Below, in pieces: positions 1 to 6,768 of a DNA stretch of 9,096 bases (its first letter is position 1; every line of letters begins with the position of its first letter). This DNA comes from Rhodobacterales bacterium (lineage in GTDB: Bacteria > Pseudomonadota > Alphaproteobacteria > Rhodobacterales > Rhodobacteraceae). Below the pieces are notes generated by a model that saw only the letters and a program-made list of their open reading frames with translations, was not told the DNA's origin and ran no database searches. Location of the stretch: the NCBI GenBank assembly GCA_025357355.1, contig JANXPK010000560.1, positions 1 to 9,096 on the forward strand, read 5' to 3'. The position numbers were made by a program, and so were the translations under genes.

Positions 1-102
1 CGACGCTCGCCCCCATCGGCCAGGATCGCCCCGCCGTCTGATGCATCCCCGGCGGACAGCCCGGCAGGTTGGTCCGGGTAGCTGTCATCCGCTGATCTCG
101 GC
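1..102. repeat. Left arm of a 102-bp inverted repeat (fold-back)
   Basis: Bases 1-102 are the reverse complement of 165-266 at 101 of 102 positions; the only mismatch is base 80 (a) against base 187 (g). The spacer is 62 bases. Complementarity ends sharply at 102/165 on the inner side and runs off the window at base 1. The right arm is ordinary coding sequence (end of glgA and start of glgX), so the left arm is the displaced copy. It carries an in-frame stop (93-95) for glgA. This most resembles an assembly or amplification fold-back at a contig edge; a real inverted duplication cannot be excluded. Confidence 0.9.
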
Positions 103-182
103 GCAACGCGATGAAACAGGATGTCGGCTGGGATCGCTCTGCCGCCGCCTATGCCGCGCTTTATGCCGAGATCAGCGGATGA
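102..182 (+). CDS. glgA: Glycogen synthase GlgA, C-terminal fragment only
   Basis: The frame ending at TGA 180-182 encodes 26 residues starting RNAMKQDVGW and ending AALYAEISG. This fits the C-terminal helix of bacterial ADP-glucose-type glycogen synthases, which typically read RxxMxxDxSWxxSAxxYxxLY. GlgA transfers glucose from ADP-glucose to the growing alpha-1,4-glucan in the cytoplasm. The frame cannot be followed upstream: it meets a stop at 93-95, exactly where the inverted copy begins, so the break belongs to the fold-back and not to a genuine pseudogene. The stop overlaps the glgX start (ATGA), which supports both the gene identity and translational coupling. The identification rests on a short stretch plus context. 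Confidence 0.7.
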   Translation, partial: RNAMKQDVGWDRSAAAYAALYAEISG

Positions 183-266
183 CAGCGACCCGGACCAACC
201 TGCCGGGCTGTCCGCCGGGGATGCATCAGACGGCGGGGCGATCCTGGCCGATGGGGGCGAGCGTCG
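165..266. repeat. Right arm of the 102-bp inverted repeat
   Basis: This arm covers the last codons of glgA (stop 180-182) and the first 29 codons of glgX. It reads as normal, continuous coding sequence in both genes, so it is probably the native copy from which the arm at 1-102 was derived. Confidence 0.9.
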
Positions 267-2296
267 ATGTCGGCGGCGTCAATTTCGCGGTGTTCTCGGC
301 CGGTGCCCATCTGATCGAGCTTTGCCTGTTTTCGGACGACGGCCGCAAGGAAGTGGCGCGTCTGCTGTTCACCGAGCGTGACGGTGATGTCTGGCACATG
401 CGGGTCGAGGGCATGATGCCCGGACAACGCTATGGCTTTCGCGCCCATGGACCCTATCAGCCCGAGGACGGCCACCGGTTCAACCCGCACAAGCTGTTGA
501 TGGACCCCTATGCCCGCGCCTATGACGGGCGGCTGCGGTGGTCGGATGCGTTGATGGGTTACCGCATCGGATCGGCGCGGGGCGATCTGAGCTACGACAC
601 CCGCGACAGCGCCTTTGCGGTGCCGAAATCCGTGGTCGTCGAGGATCAGGCGGACTGGGGCAAGGACGTGGCGCCGCGTCATTCCTGGTCGGAAACGGTG
701 ATCTACGAAGCCCATGTCAAAGGATTGACAGCCCGCAATCCGCGCGTGCAGGCCGGGGCGCGCGGCAAATATGCCGCCATCGCAGCACCTGCGATGATCG
801 AGCATTATCAAAAGCTTGGGGTAACGGCGATCGAGTTGTTGCCGGTTCAGACCTTTTTTGATGACCGCTTTCTGGTGGCGCGGGGGCTGACAAACTACTG
901 GGGCTATAACACGATGGGCTTTTTCGCGCCCGAGCCGCGCTATGCCGGTCGCAGTGCTCTGGCCGAGTTCCGCGACATGGTGCGACGCCTGCACATGGCC
1001 GGAATCGAGGTCATTCTGGACGTGGTTTACAACCACACCGGAGAGGGCGATGAATTCGGGCCGACGCTGAGCTTTCGCGGCCTGGACAATCGCAGCTATT
1101 ACAGGTTGGCGGGCGGTGGGCGGCATTATGCCAATGACAGCGGCACCGGCAATTCGCTGAATATCGGCCATCCGATGGTGCTGCGGATGGTGATGGACAG
1201 CTTGCGCTATTGGGTCGAATGTTGCCATGTCGATGGGTTCCGGTTTGACCTTGCAACTTCGCTGGGGCGTGAGGATCATGGCTTTGACGCGCGGTCAGGG
1301 TTCTTTGACGCACTCCGGCAGGACCCGGTTCTGGCGCATGTCAAGCTGATTGCCGAACCTTGGGACATCGGGCCGGGGGGCTATCAACTCGGGGCCTATC
1401 CCCATCCGTTCGCCGAATGGAATGACCGGTTCCGCGATGGGATGCGGCGGTTCTGGCGCGGCGATGCCGGGATGATGCCCGATCTGGCCAAGCGGTTGTT
1501 GGGCAGCGCCGAAAGCTTTGACCATGACGGGCGCGCGGCGACGGCGTCGATCAACTTCGTGACTGCGCATGACGGCTTTACATTGCAGGATCTGGTCAGC
1601 TTCACGGTCAAGCGCAACCTCGCCAATGGCGAAGACAACCGCGACGGGCATTCGGAGAATTTCTCGGATAATCTGGGGGTTGAGGGCCAAACCTCAGACG
1701 CCAAGATCCTTGCGGCGCGGCTGTTGCGCAAGCGCAATCTGTTGGCCGCGCTGATGCTGTCGCAAGGGGTGCCCATGATGCTTGCCGGTGACGAGTTGGG
1801 CCACGGTCAGGGCGGCAACAACAACGCTTATGCCCAGGACAACGAGACGAGCTGGATCGATTGGGTCCGTGCCGACCCGTCGCTGATTGGATTTGTTGGA
1901 CGGCTGACCCGGCTGCGCACTGCGCATCCGGTTCTCAGGCAAAGGCATTTCCTGCACGGCAAGACACGGATGCAGGACCAGCTTCCCGACGTCATCTGGC
2001 GCCGAGCCGACGGTCAGGTTCCTGAGCCCGACCAATGGCATGACCCGGCATTTCGCTGTCTGGGCATCGAGTTGCGCCTGAGTGCCGAGCGCAATGCTGG
2101 CGCCGATGTGATCTTTGCGGTGTTCAACCTTGGACCGGAGCAGAGCCTGACACTGCCGGATACCGCAGCGGCGTGGCGGCTGATCCTGGACACGACGCGC
2201 CCTGACGGACCCGAGATGCCGGCCCGCTCGGGGCTGACGCTGCCCGCCAATTCCATCCTCGTCTTCACCCCAGACCCCGTTGGAGGCCCCAAATGA
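179..2296 (+). CDS. glgX: Glycogen debranching enzyme GlgX
   Basis: GlgX hydrolyses alpha-1,6 branch linkages of glycogen, mainly short limit-dextrin stubs left by phosphorylase. From the ATG at 179 it has 705 residues, close to the usual 650-720. An N-terminal CBM48/isoamylase-type domain lies at about 20-115 (GGVNFAVFSAGA), then a GH13 barrel. The four GH13 regions are intact: DVVYNHTG (281-288), GFRFDLATSLGR with nucleophile D357, AEPWDIG with acid/base E393, and TAHDGF with H464-D465. The GlgX-typical segment GNNNAYAQDNETSWIDW (about 546-562) is present. The ORF is open back to ATG 41, but those 46 extra residues are read through the fold-back arm and the end of glgA. ATG 179 overlaps the glgA stop (ATGA) and starts just ahead of CBM48, so it is preferred. 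It overlaps pgm by 4 bases, indicating one operon. Confidence 0.95.
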   Translation: MTATRTNLPGCPPGMHQTAGRSWPMGASVDVGGVNFAVFSAGAHLIELCLFSDDGRKEVARLLFTERDGDVWHMRVEGMMPGQRYGFRAHGPYQPEDGHRFNPHKLLMDPYARAYDGRLRWSDALMGYRIGSARGDLSYDTRDSAFAVPKSVVVEDQADWGKDVAPRHSWSETVIYEAHVKGLTARNPRVQAGARGKYAAIAAPAMIEHYQKLGVTAIELLPVQTFFDDRFLVARGLTNYWGYNTMGFFAPEPRYAGRSALAEFRDMVRRLHMAGIEVILDVVYNHTGEGDEFGPTLSFRGLDNRSYYRLAGGGRHYANDSGTGNSLNIGHPMVLRMVMDSLRYWVECCHVDGFRFDLATSLGREDHGFDARSGFFDALRQDPVLAHVKLIAEPWDIGPGGYQLGAYPHPFAEWNDRFRDGMRRFWRGDAGMMPDLAKRLLGSAESFDHDGRAATASINFVTAHDGFTLQDLVSFTVKRNLANGEDNRDGHSENFSDNLGVEGQTSDAKILAARLLRKRNLLAALMLSQGVPMMLAGDELGHGQGGNNNAYAQDNETSWIDWVRADPSLIGFVGRLTRLRTAHPVLRQRHFLHGKTRMQDQLPDVIWRRADGQVPEPDQWHDPAFRCLGIELRLSAERNAGADVIFAVFNLGPEQSLTLPDTAAAWRLILDTTRPDGPEMPARSGLTLPANSILVFTPDPVGGPK

Positions 2297-3921
2297 GTGT
2301 CAAGACTGTCGCAACCAAACCCATAACGGGCCAAAAGCCCGGCACCAGCGGATTGCGCAAGAAGACCCCGGTATTCATGGGGCCGCACTATCTGGAAAAC
2401 TTTGTTCAGGCGATCTTTGATGTGATCGGGGCGGAAGGGAAGACCTTTGTCCTGGGTGGCGACGGGCGCTATTTCAACGATCGGGCGGCGCAGGTCATCT
2501 TGCGAATGGCGGCGGCCAATGGGGCGGCGCGGGTGATTGTCGGGGTGGGGGCGCTTTTATCAACTCCGGCCGCCAGCCATTTGATCCGGCTTAATAAAAC
2601 CGACGGCGGGATCATCATGTCGGCCTCGCACAATCCCGGCGGGCCTCAGGAAGATTTCGGAGTCAAGTTCAACATGCCCAATGGGGGGCCTGCGCCTGAG
2701 GGCGTGACCGAGGCGATGTTCCAGCGGACAGCCACGCTGAGCCAATACCGGATCCTTGAAACGCAGGACGTCGACTTGTCGCGCGTGGGACGGGGTTTGC
2801 TGGGCAGCATGGTGGTCGATGTGGTCGACCCGGTTACTGACTATGCAGCACTGATGGAGACGCTGTTCGATTTCCCAGCGATCCGTGCGATGTTCAAGGG
2901 CGGGTTCCGGATGCGGATGGACAGCATGTGTGCGGTGACGGGTCCCTATGCGGTGGAGATACTGGAGAACCGGTTGGAGGCCGCGAAAGGAACTTGCGTG
3001 AATGCCGTACCTTTACCCGATTTTGGCGGGATGCATCCTGACCCCAATCCGACCTGGGCCAAGGCGCTGATGGACGAGATGTTTGGGGCGGGCGCGCCCG
3101 ACTTTGGGGCCGCTTCGGACGGGGATGGCGACCGCAACATGGTGGTGGGGCGGGGGATCTACGTCTCACCATCGGACAGTCTCGCGGTGCTCGCGGCCAA
3201 CGCGCATCTGGCGCCGGGCTATGCCGGGGGGCTGAAAGGGGTGGCACGCTCGATGCCGACCTCTGCTGCGGCGGACCGGGTGGCTGCGGCACTCGGGATT
3301 GCGAGTTACGAAACGCCGACGGGGTGGAAGTTCTTTGGCAACCTTCTAGACGCCGGACGGGCGACGATTTGCGGCGAGGAAAGCTTTGGCACCGGATCGG
3401 ACCATGTCCGTGAGAAGGATGGGCTGTGGGCGATCCTGCTGTGGCTCAACATTCTGGCGGTGCGGCGGGAGTCGGTGGCAACGGTGATGGCAGCGCATTG
3501 GGCGAAGTTCGGGCGCAACTATTATTCGCGCCACGATTTCGAGGCGATTGCGACCGACAAAGCGGAAGCGATGATGGGGACGCTGAAGGCGGGGTTGCCG
3601 GGGCTGAAGGGGCGCGTCGTTGAGGGCATGACCATCGCAGGGGCCGATGACTTTGCTTATACCGACCCGGTCGACGGCTCGGTGTCCAAAGGGCAGGGGG
3701 TGCGGATCTGGTTCGCCGACGGCAGCCGGATCGTGCTGCGCTTGTCGGGGACGGGGACGGAGGGTGCGACGCTGCGGCTGTATCTGGAGCGTTATGCAGC
3801 GGGGCCGGGGGGTCTTGACCTTGATCCGCAGGTGGCTTTGGCGCCGGTGATCAAGGCAGCGCATGATCTGGCGGGGATTGCACGCTTTACCGGGCGGCAC
3901 GAACCCAACGTCGTGACCTGA
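2293..3921 (+). CDS. pgm: Alpha-D-glucose phosphoglucomutase
   Basis: This enzyme interconverts glucose-1-phosphate and glucose-6-phosphate in the cytoplasm, linking glycogen turnover to central metabolism. Its 542 residues are the normal length for bacterial Pgm of the alpha-D-phosphohexomutase superfamily. All four signature loops are visible: the phosphoserine loop MSASHNPGG (catalytic S112), the Mg-binding loop DGDGDR (276-281), the sugar-specificity loop GEESFGTGSDH (361-371), and the phosphate-binding loop RLSGTGTEG (483-491). GEESFG marks it as glucose-type. The start is supported by GGAGG (2282-2286) six bases upstream, and the ATG overlaps the glgX stop by 4 bases. The gene is therefore the distal member of a glgA-glgX-pgm transcription unit. 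No convincing terminator follows before the next gene. Everything expected is intact. Confidence 0.96.
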   Translation: MSVKTVATKPITGQKPGTSGLRKKTPVFMGPHYLENFVQAIFDVIGAEGKTFVLGGDGRYFNDRAAQVILRMAAANGAARVIVGVGALLSTPAASHLIRLNKTDGGIIMSASHNPGGPQEDFGVKFNMPNGGPAPEGVTEAMFQRTATLSQYRILETQDVDLSRVGRGLLGSMVVDVVDPVTDYAALMETLFDFPAIRAMFKGGFRMRMDSMCAVTGPYAVEILENRLEAAKGTCVNAVPLPDFGGMHPDPNPTWAKALMDEMFGAGAPDFGAASDGDGDRNMVVGRGIYVSPSDSLAVLAANAHLAPGYAGGLKGVARSMPTSAAADRVAAALGIASYETPTGWKFFGNLLDAGRATICGEESFGTGSDHVREKDGLWAILLWLNILAVRRESVATVMAAHWAKFGRNYYSRHDFEAIATDKAEAMMGTLKAGLPGLKGRVVEGMTIAGADDFAYTDPVDGSVSKGQGVRIWFADGSRIVLRLSGTGTEGATLRLYLERYAAGPGGLDLDPQVALAPVIKAAHDLAGIARFTGRHEPNVVT

Positions 3922-3985
3922 CCTGCTTTTGTCGCATCTGCCTTGGACGTCGCTAGATTAGAGGCGTCTGATCATTGAAAGATCT

Positions 3986-3990
3986 GGAGG
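3986..3990 (+). promoter_or_regulatory. Shine-Dalgarno GGAGG that fixes the methyltransferase start
   Basis: GGAGG lies five bases before ATG 3996. The ORF can also be opened at TTG 3975, but that start has no such site and would place this GGAGG inside the coding sequence. The ATG is therefore preferred, removing seven residues. Confidence 0.8.
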
Positions 3991-3995
3991 CAGGG

Positions 3996-5540
3996 ATGAG
4001 CGACACGGTTGTCAGAACAGGGACGCGGTCGGGTCGGCAGGCGCGGCAGTTGGAGCGGTCCAAGAAGGGCGGCGGCATGGGGCGGCCCTATATCATCCGC
4101 AACATTCCGACCTATGACGTGCTGTCTGAAGACAACCTTGTACGGATCGAGGCGGCGGCGGACCGGGTTCTGGCCGAGACTGGTATCGAGTTTCGCGACG
4201 ACCCTGTGGCGTTGGAACATTGGAAGCGGGCCGGAGCCAGGGTCGAAGGTCTGCTGGTCAAGTTCGAACCGGGGATGCTGCGGGAGATCTTGAAGTCAGC
4301 GCCGGCGAGTTTCACCCAGCATGCGCGCAATCCGGCCAATTCGGTGGAGATCGGCGGCAAGTCGGTGGTGTTTTCGCCCGCCTATGGCAGCCCCTTCGTG
4401 ATGGACCTCGACAAGGGACGGCGGTTTGGTACGCTGGAGGATTTCGGGAACTTTATCAAGCTGGCGCAGTCGAGCCCGAACTTTCACCACTCTGGCGGCA
4501 CGATTTGCGAGCCGACGGACATTCCGGTCAACAAGCGGCATCTGGATATGGTTCTCGCGCATATGACGCTGTCGGACCGGCCCTTCATGGGGTCGGTGAC
4601 GGCGGAGGGGCGCAGCGAGGACAATATCGAGATGTGCCGGGTGTTGTTTGGCGCGGATTTCGTCGATCAGAACTGCGTCATCCTGGGCAATGTCAACGTG
4701 AACTCGCCCTTGGTGTGGGATGGCACGATGACGAGGAGCTTGCGAGCCTATGCGCGGGCCGGGCAGGCAGCGGTGGTGGTGCCGTTCATTCTGGGCGGGG
4801 CGATGGGGCCGGTGACCAATGCGGGCGGGATCGTGCAATCGCTGGCCGAGACAATTGCGGGCTGTGCGCTGACCCAGCTGGAGCGGAAGGGCGCGCCGGT
4901 GATCTTTGGCAACTTCCTGTCGTCGATGTCGTTGCGGTCCGGCAGCCCGACATTTGGCACGCCAGAGCCGGCGATTGGAAGCATGGTGATCGGGCAGTTG
5001 GCGCGGCGGTTGAACCTGCCTTTGCGGTGTTCGGGAAATTTCACGACATCGAAGCTACCGGATGGCCAGGCGATGATGGAAGGCACGATGTCGATGCTGG
5101 CCGCCATCCATTGCGGGGCCAATTTCATCCTGCATTCGGCGGGGTTTCTGGACGGGCTTTTGAGCATGTCCTATGAGAAGTTCATGATGGACGCCGACCT
5201 GTGCGGAGCGTTGCACGCCTATCTGGACGGGGTGAAGATCAGCGATGATGAGCTTGCGGTCGAGGCCTTTGCCGAGGTCGGGCCGGGCAACCATTTCTTT
5301 GGCTGCGCCCATACACTGGCCCATTACGAGACGGCGTTCTGGGACAGCGATCTGTCAGACAACGAGCCCTTTGAGAAATGGGAGGCCGCAGGGTCCACGG
5401 ATGCGGCGACAAGGGCGAACCGGCTGTGGAAGAAGCGATTGGCAGAGTATGAGGCGCCAGCAATGGATATCGCGGTGAAGGAGGCGCTGGCGGAGTTTGT
5501 GGCGAAGAAAAAAGCCGGAATGGTCGACGCATGGTACTGA
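3996..5540 (+). CDS. MttB-superfamily (trimethylamine/betaine-type) corrinoid methyltransferase
   Basis: The protein (514 residues) resembles the MttB/COG5598 family, whose members demethylate quaternary or tertiary amines and pass the methyl group to a cobalt corrinoid protein. Recognisable segments are RPYIIRNIPTYDVLSEDNL near the N-terminus (30-48), HHSGGTICEPTDIPVNKRHL (164-183), SMSLRSGSPTFGTPEP (310-325) and GPGNHFFGCAHTLAHY (429-444). A basic, Gly-rich leader of about 30 residues precedes the conserved part. No in-frame TAG occurs, so it is a non-pyrrolysine member like the glycine-betaine methyltransferase MtgB; the real substrate cannot be read from sequence. No corrinoid protein, MtgA-like partner or activator is present here, so its partner is elsewhere or its chemistry differs. 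It lies 74 bases after pgm. A possible weak promoter (TTGTCG 3929, TAGATT 3954, 19-base spacer) sits between them, so it may be transcribed separately. Confidence 0.85.
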   Translation: MSDTVVRTGTRSGRQARQLERSKKGGGMGRPYIIRNIPTYDVLSEDNLVRIEAAADRVLAETGIEFRDDPVALEHWKRAGARVEGLLVKFEPGMLREILKSAPASFTQHARNPANSVEIGGKSVVFSPAYGSPFVMDLDKGRRFGTLEDFGNFIKLAQSSPNFHHSGGTICEPTDIPVNKRHLDMVLAHMTLSDRPFMGSVTAEGRSEDNIEMCRVLFGADFVDQNCVILGNVNVNSPLVWDGTMTRSLRAYARAGQAAVVVPFILGGAMGPVTNAGGIVQSLAETIAGCALTQLERKGAPVIFGNFLSSMSLRSGSPTFGTPEPAIGSMVIGQLARRLNLPLRCSGNFTTSKLPDGQAMMEGTMSMLAAIHCGANFILHSAGFLDGLLSMSYEKFMMDADLCGALHAYLDGVKISDDELAVEAFAEVGPGNHFFGCAHTLAHYETAFWDSDLSDNEPFEKWEAAGSTDAATRANRLWKKRLAEYEAPAMDIAVKEALAEFVAKKKAGMVDAWY

Positions 5541-5713
5541 TGGTCCGAGGTTGGGACCGAGGTGAAATGATAGGGATATCATATGGTTAGTAGATTTCGT
5601 TAACCTGATCTTAGGATTTGAACGGTGGTTAGGGAATTCTCTTTCAGAGCGCGATTTATCTTGATGGAAACATCATGATGGCCGCTTTCGCCACCGGTGC
5701 CAGAGGACCGGTT

Positions 5714-5740
5714 GATGAAGGCTCCGGCGGAGCCTTCATC
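5714..5740. terminator. Perfect stem-loop between convergent genes
   Basis: GATGAAGGCTCCG (5714-5726) is perfectly complementary to CGGAGCCTTCATC (5728-5740); sterically this gives an 11-bp stem and a 5-base loop. An outer pair GGACCG (5705-5710) / CGGTCC (5740-5745) can extend it through a small bulge. No T-tract follows on either strand, so it may be a Rho-assisted or processing structure rather than a classical intrinsic terminator. It is 174 bases past the methyltransferase stop. Confidence 0.4.
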
Positions 5741-5805
5741 GGTCCGATTGCCGCAGCGCGCCGGCGCCAGGCAAGGGGGATTGGGCTGGGTGCCATGGTG
5801 AAGAA

Positions 5806-5871
5806 GGGGACGCGCACGACCGCGGGTGGGAGCGGAACGCGCCCGCCCGGGGGGCGGTCGGGCGCGTCCCC
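5806..5871. terminator. Long GC-rich structured element, possible terminator
   Basis: Bases 5806-5823 pair with 5854-5871 over 18 positions with one mismatch (5816 a against 5861 g). Inside, GGGTGGG (5824-5830) can pair with CCCGCCC (5842-5848), one G-T wobble, around an 11-base loop. An alternative 9-bp stem, 5837-5845 with 5859-5867, competes with both. Read on the minus strand, the stem is followed by TTCTTC, a poor U-rich tract, so it could end minus-strand transcription from the lytic transglycosylase, 171 bases downstream of its stop. Termination is inferred; the pairing is directly visible. Confidence 0.45.
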
Positions 5872-5893
5872 GACAGGCTTTGGCCTATCGGGG
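5868..5893. other. Adjacent stem-loop sharing bases with the 5806-5871 element
   Basis: CCCCGA (5868-5873) pairs with TCGGGG (5888-5893), and AGGC (5875-5878) pairs with GCCT (5883-5886) around a TTTG loop, with one C/A mismatch between them. Bases 5868-5871 are also needed by the long stem ending at 5871, so the two structures are mutually exclusive at their edges. Confidence 0.35.
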
Positions 5894-6042
5894 AAGGGAA
5901 GAAAGGCAGAAGGTCAAAGTTCAGTTCTGTACCGCTGGCCGAGCAGTGATTCCTTGAAGCGACATCGTGCTCAAGGGTCCGATTTCTGGCGGACATCGAG
6001 CGAAAATGAAGTGAAATCTTTGGCGGGCGGCCGGAAACCGGC

Positions 6043-6498
6043 TTACGTGCTGAGCCCGGTTTCGGTCAACATTCCCCGCCGTCTGGCTTCGTAGTAATAG
6101 CCTGCGGCATACCAGTGGACAGCTTGGGATTCGTTGCCGCGCGACACCAGCCACGCGCCGCGCAGGTATTTTCCGGCGTAAATCAGGTTGGTTTCGGCAT
6201 CCAGAAGGCCCGAGGCAGTACCCTGGTAGCCCATGCCACGGGCGGTTTGCAGGGAAATCTGCATCAACCCATAATAAGAGCCGTTGCGGGCGCGGGGGTT
6301 GTAGCCGCTTTCGCGCTGGATCACGCGGTGAAACAGGCTTTCGGGGACCTGGTAAAGCTGCGCATAATGGCGGATGAGAGCGTGCAGTTGCGGGGTGTCG
6401 CCCGGATGCACCTGATCGCTGGCAGTTTCACGAGAGTGACCGCAGCCGGCAAGGGCGGCGGCGGCAAGGCAAGTGAATCCGCGTCGGGTCAAAAGCAT
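6043..6498 (-). CDS. Small lipoprotein lytic transglycosylase (SLT domain)
   Basis: Lytic transglycosylases cleave peptidoglycan between MurNAc and GlcNAc, forming 1,6-anhydro-muropeptides. The 151-residue product is almost only a signal plus one SLT/lysozyme-like domain (about 38-135). The catalytic glutamate is E63 in QRESGYNP, followed by YYGLMQIS (75-82) and the helix LLDAETNLIYAGKYL (98-112), the standard SLT family order. The N-terminus MLLTRRGFTCLAAAALAGC has a lipobox LAGC (Cys19), predicting periplasmic membrane anchoring, and a twin-arginine-like TRRGF motif, suggesting possible Tat export. The start at 6498 is directly upstream of this signal; the Shine-Dalgarno is weak (GGGAA about 9 bases before). 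It is divergent from the HNH gene. A GCCGG/CCGGC hairpin (6030-6042) abuts the TAA stop. The natural substrate context (cell division, flagellum, secretion) is not evident. Confidence 0.88.
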   Translation of the reverse strand: MLLTRRGFTCLAAAALAGCGHSRETASDQVHPGDTPQLHALIRHYAQLYQVPESLFHRVIQRESGYNPRARNGSYYGLMQISLQTARGMGYQGTASGLLDAETNLIYAGKYLRGAWLVSRGNESQAVHWYAAGYYYEARRRGMLTETGLST

Positions 6499-6670
6499 CC
6501 GGGGTTCCCAAAGGTCTTGGGCCTTCTATCTGACCGTGGCGCTTTGGCAAAGCCGAACTTTGGGCAGGGTGTCGGCATCGGCGGGTTTGCGGCAAGGTAG
6601 GTTCGGTCGCCGTCATCTTGTTGTGACGAAAGGCATGCAGTTTGGCCGTGGCAGTCGTAAATCCGGGGGG

Positions 6671-6698
6671 TTGCCAGTTTGATTGCGCCATATATAGT
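6671..6698 (+). promoter_or_regulatory. Candidate sigma-70 promoter for the HNH gene
   Basis: TTGCCA (6671-6676) and TATAGT (6693-6698) are separated by 16 bases, in a locally AT-richer patch of the 270-base divergent gap (6499-6768). Predicted transcription would begin near 6705, giving a leader of about 64 bases. The rest of the gap shows only short imperfect palindromes (for example GCTTTGGCAAAGC at 6541-6553) and no tRNA-like fold. The call rests on hexamer similarity alone. Confidence 0.3.
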
Positions 6699-6768
6699 CG
6701 TGATATCGGGCGAGCCAAGCGGGTTTGCCCAAGGTATGCGGCCCCTTTGGCCACGAGGTTGACGGAGA

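Larger units (their letters stand above)
5541..6042. other. Convergent intergenic region without a convincing gene
   Basis: This stretch separates the 3' end of the methyltransferase (+) from the 3' end of the lytic transglycosylase (-). The first 130 bases are clearly more AT-rich than the rest of the window. From about 5700 the sequence becomes very GC-rich and is dominated by stem-loops (listed separately). The ORFs here are low-complexity, overlap the hairpins and have no Shine-Dalgarno support. A small RNA is possible but cannot be demonstrated. Confidence 0.6.

Noticed and set aside
41..178. Upstream extension of the glgX reading frame
   Set aside because: It overlaps the glgA 3' end in another frame and the inverted arm, with no family similarity. 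ATG 179 fits the ATGA overlap and domain boundary.
161..1279. Long minus-strand open frame opposite glgX
   Set aside because: It is antisense to an unmistakable GlgX and has no recognisable domain; high GC produces such frames.
3975..3995. TTG start for the methyltransferase
   Set aside because: ATG 3996 has an ideal GGAGG five bases upstream; the TTG has none.
4220..5176. 318-codon + strand frame inside the methyltransferase gene
   Set aside because: It is an out-of-frame reading of a well-supported MttB-family gene, with no domain of its own.
3996..5540. Pyrrolysine-containing MttB
   Set aside because: The frame is continuous without an internal TAG and ends at TGA, so no pyrrolysine decoding is indicated.
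5600..5614. CtrA-like box TTAA-N7-TTAG
   Set aside because: It has one mismatch to TTAA-N7-TTAA and lies downstream of a gene in a convergent gap, not before any start, so it is probably chance.
5675..6094. 139-codon + strand ORF in the convergent gap
   Set aside because: It is low-complexity, crosses the strong hairpins, overlaps the lytic transglycosylase 3' end, and has no ribosome site or family resemblance.
6499..6768. Possible tRNA or small RNA gene in the divergent gap
   Set aside because: No cloverleaf, T-loop or anticodon-arm pattern could be found; only short imperfect inverted repeats are present.
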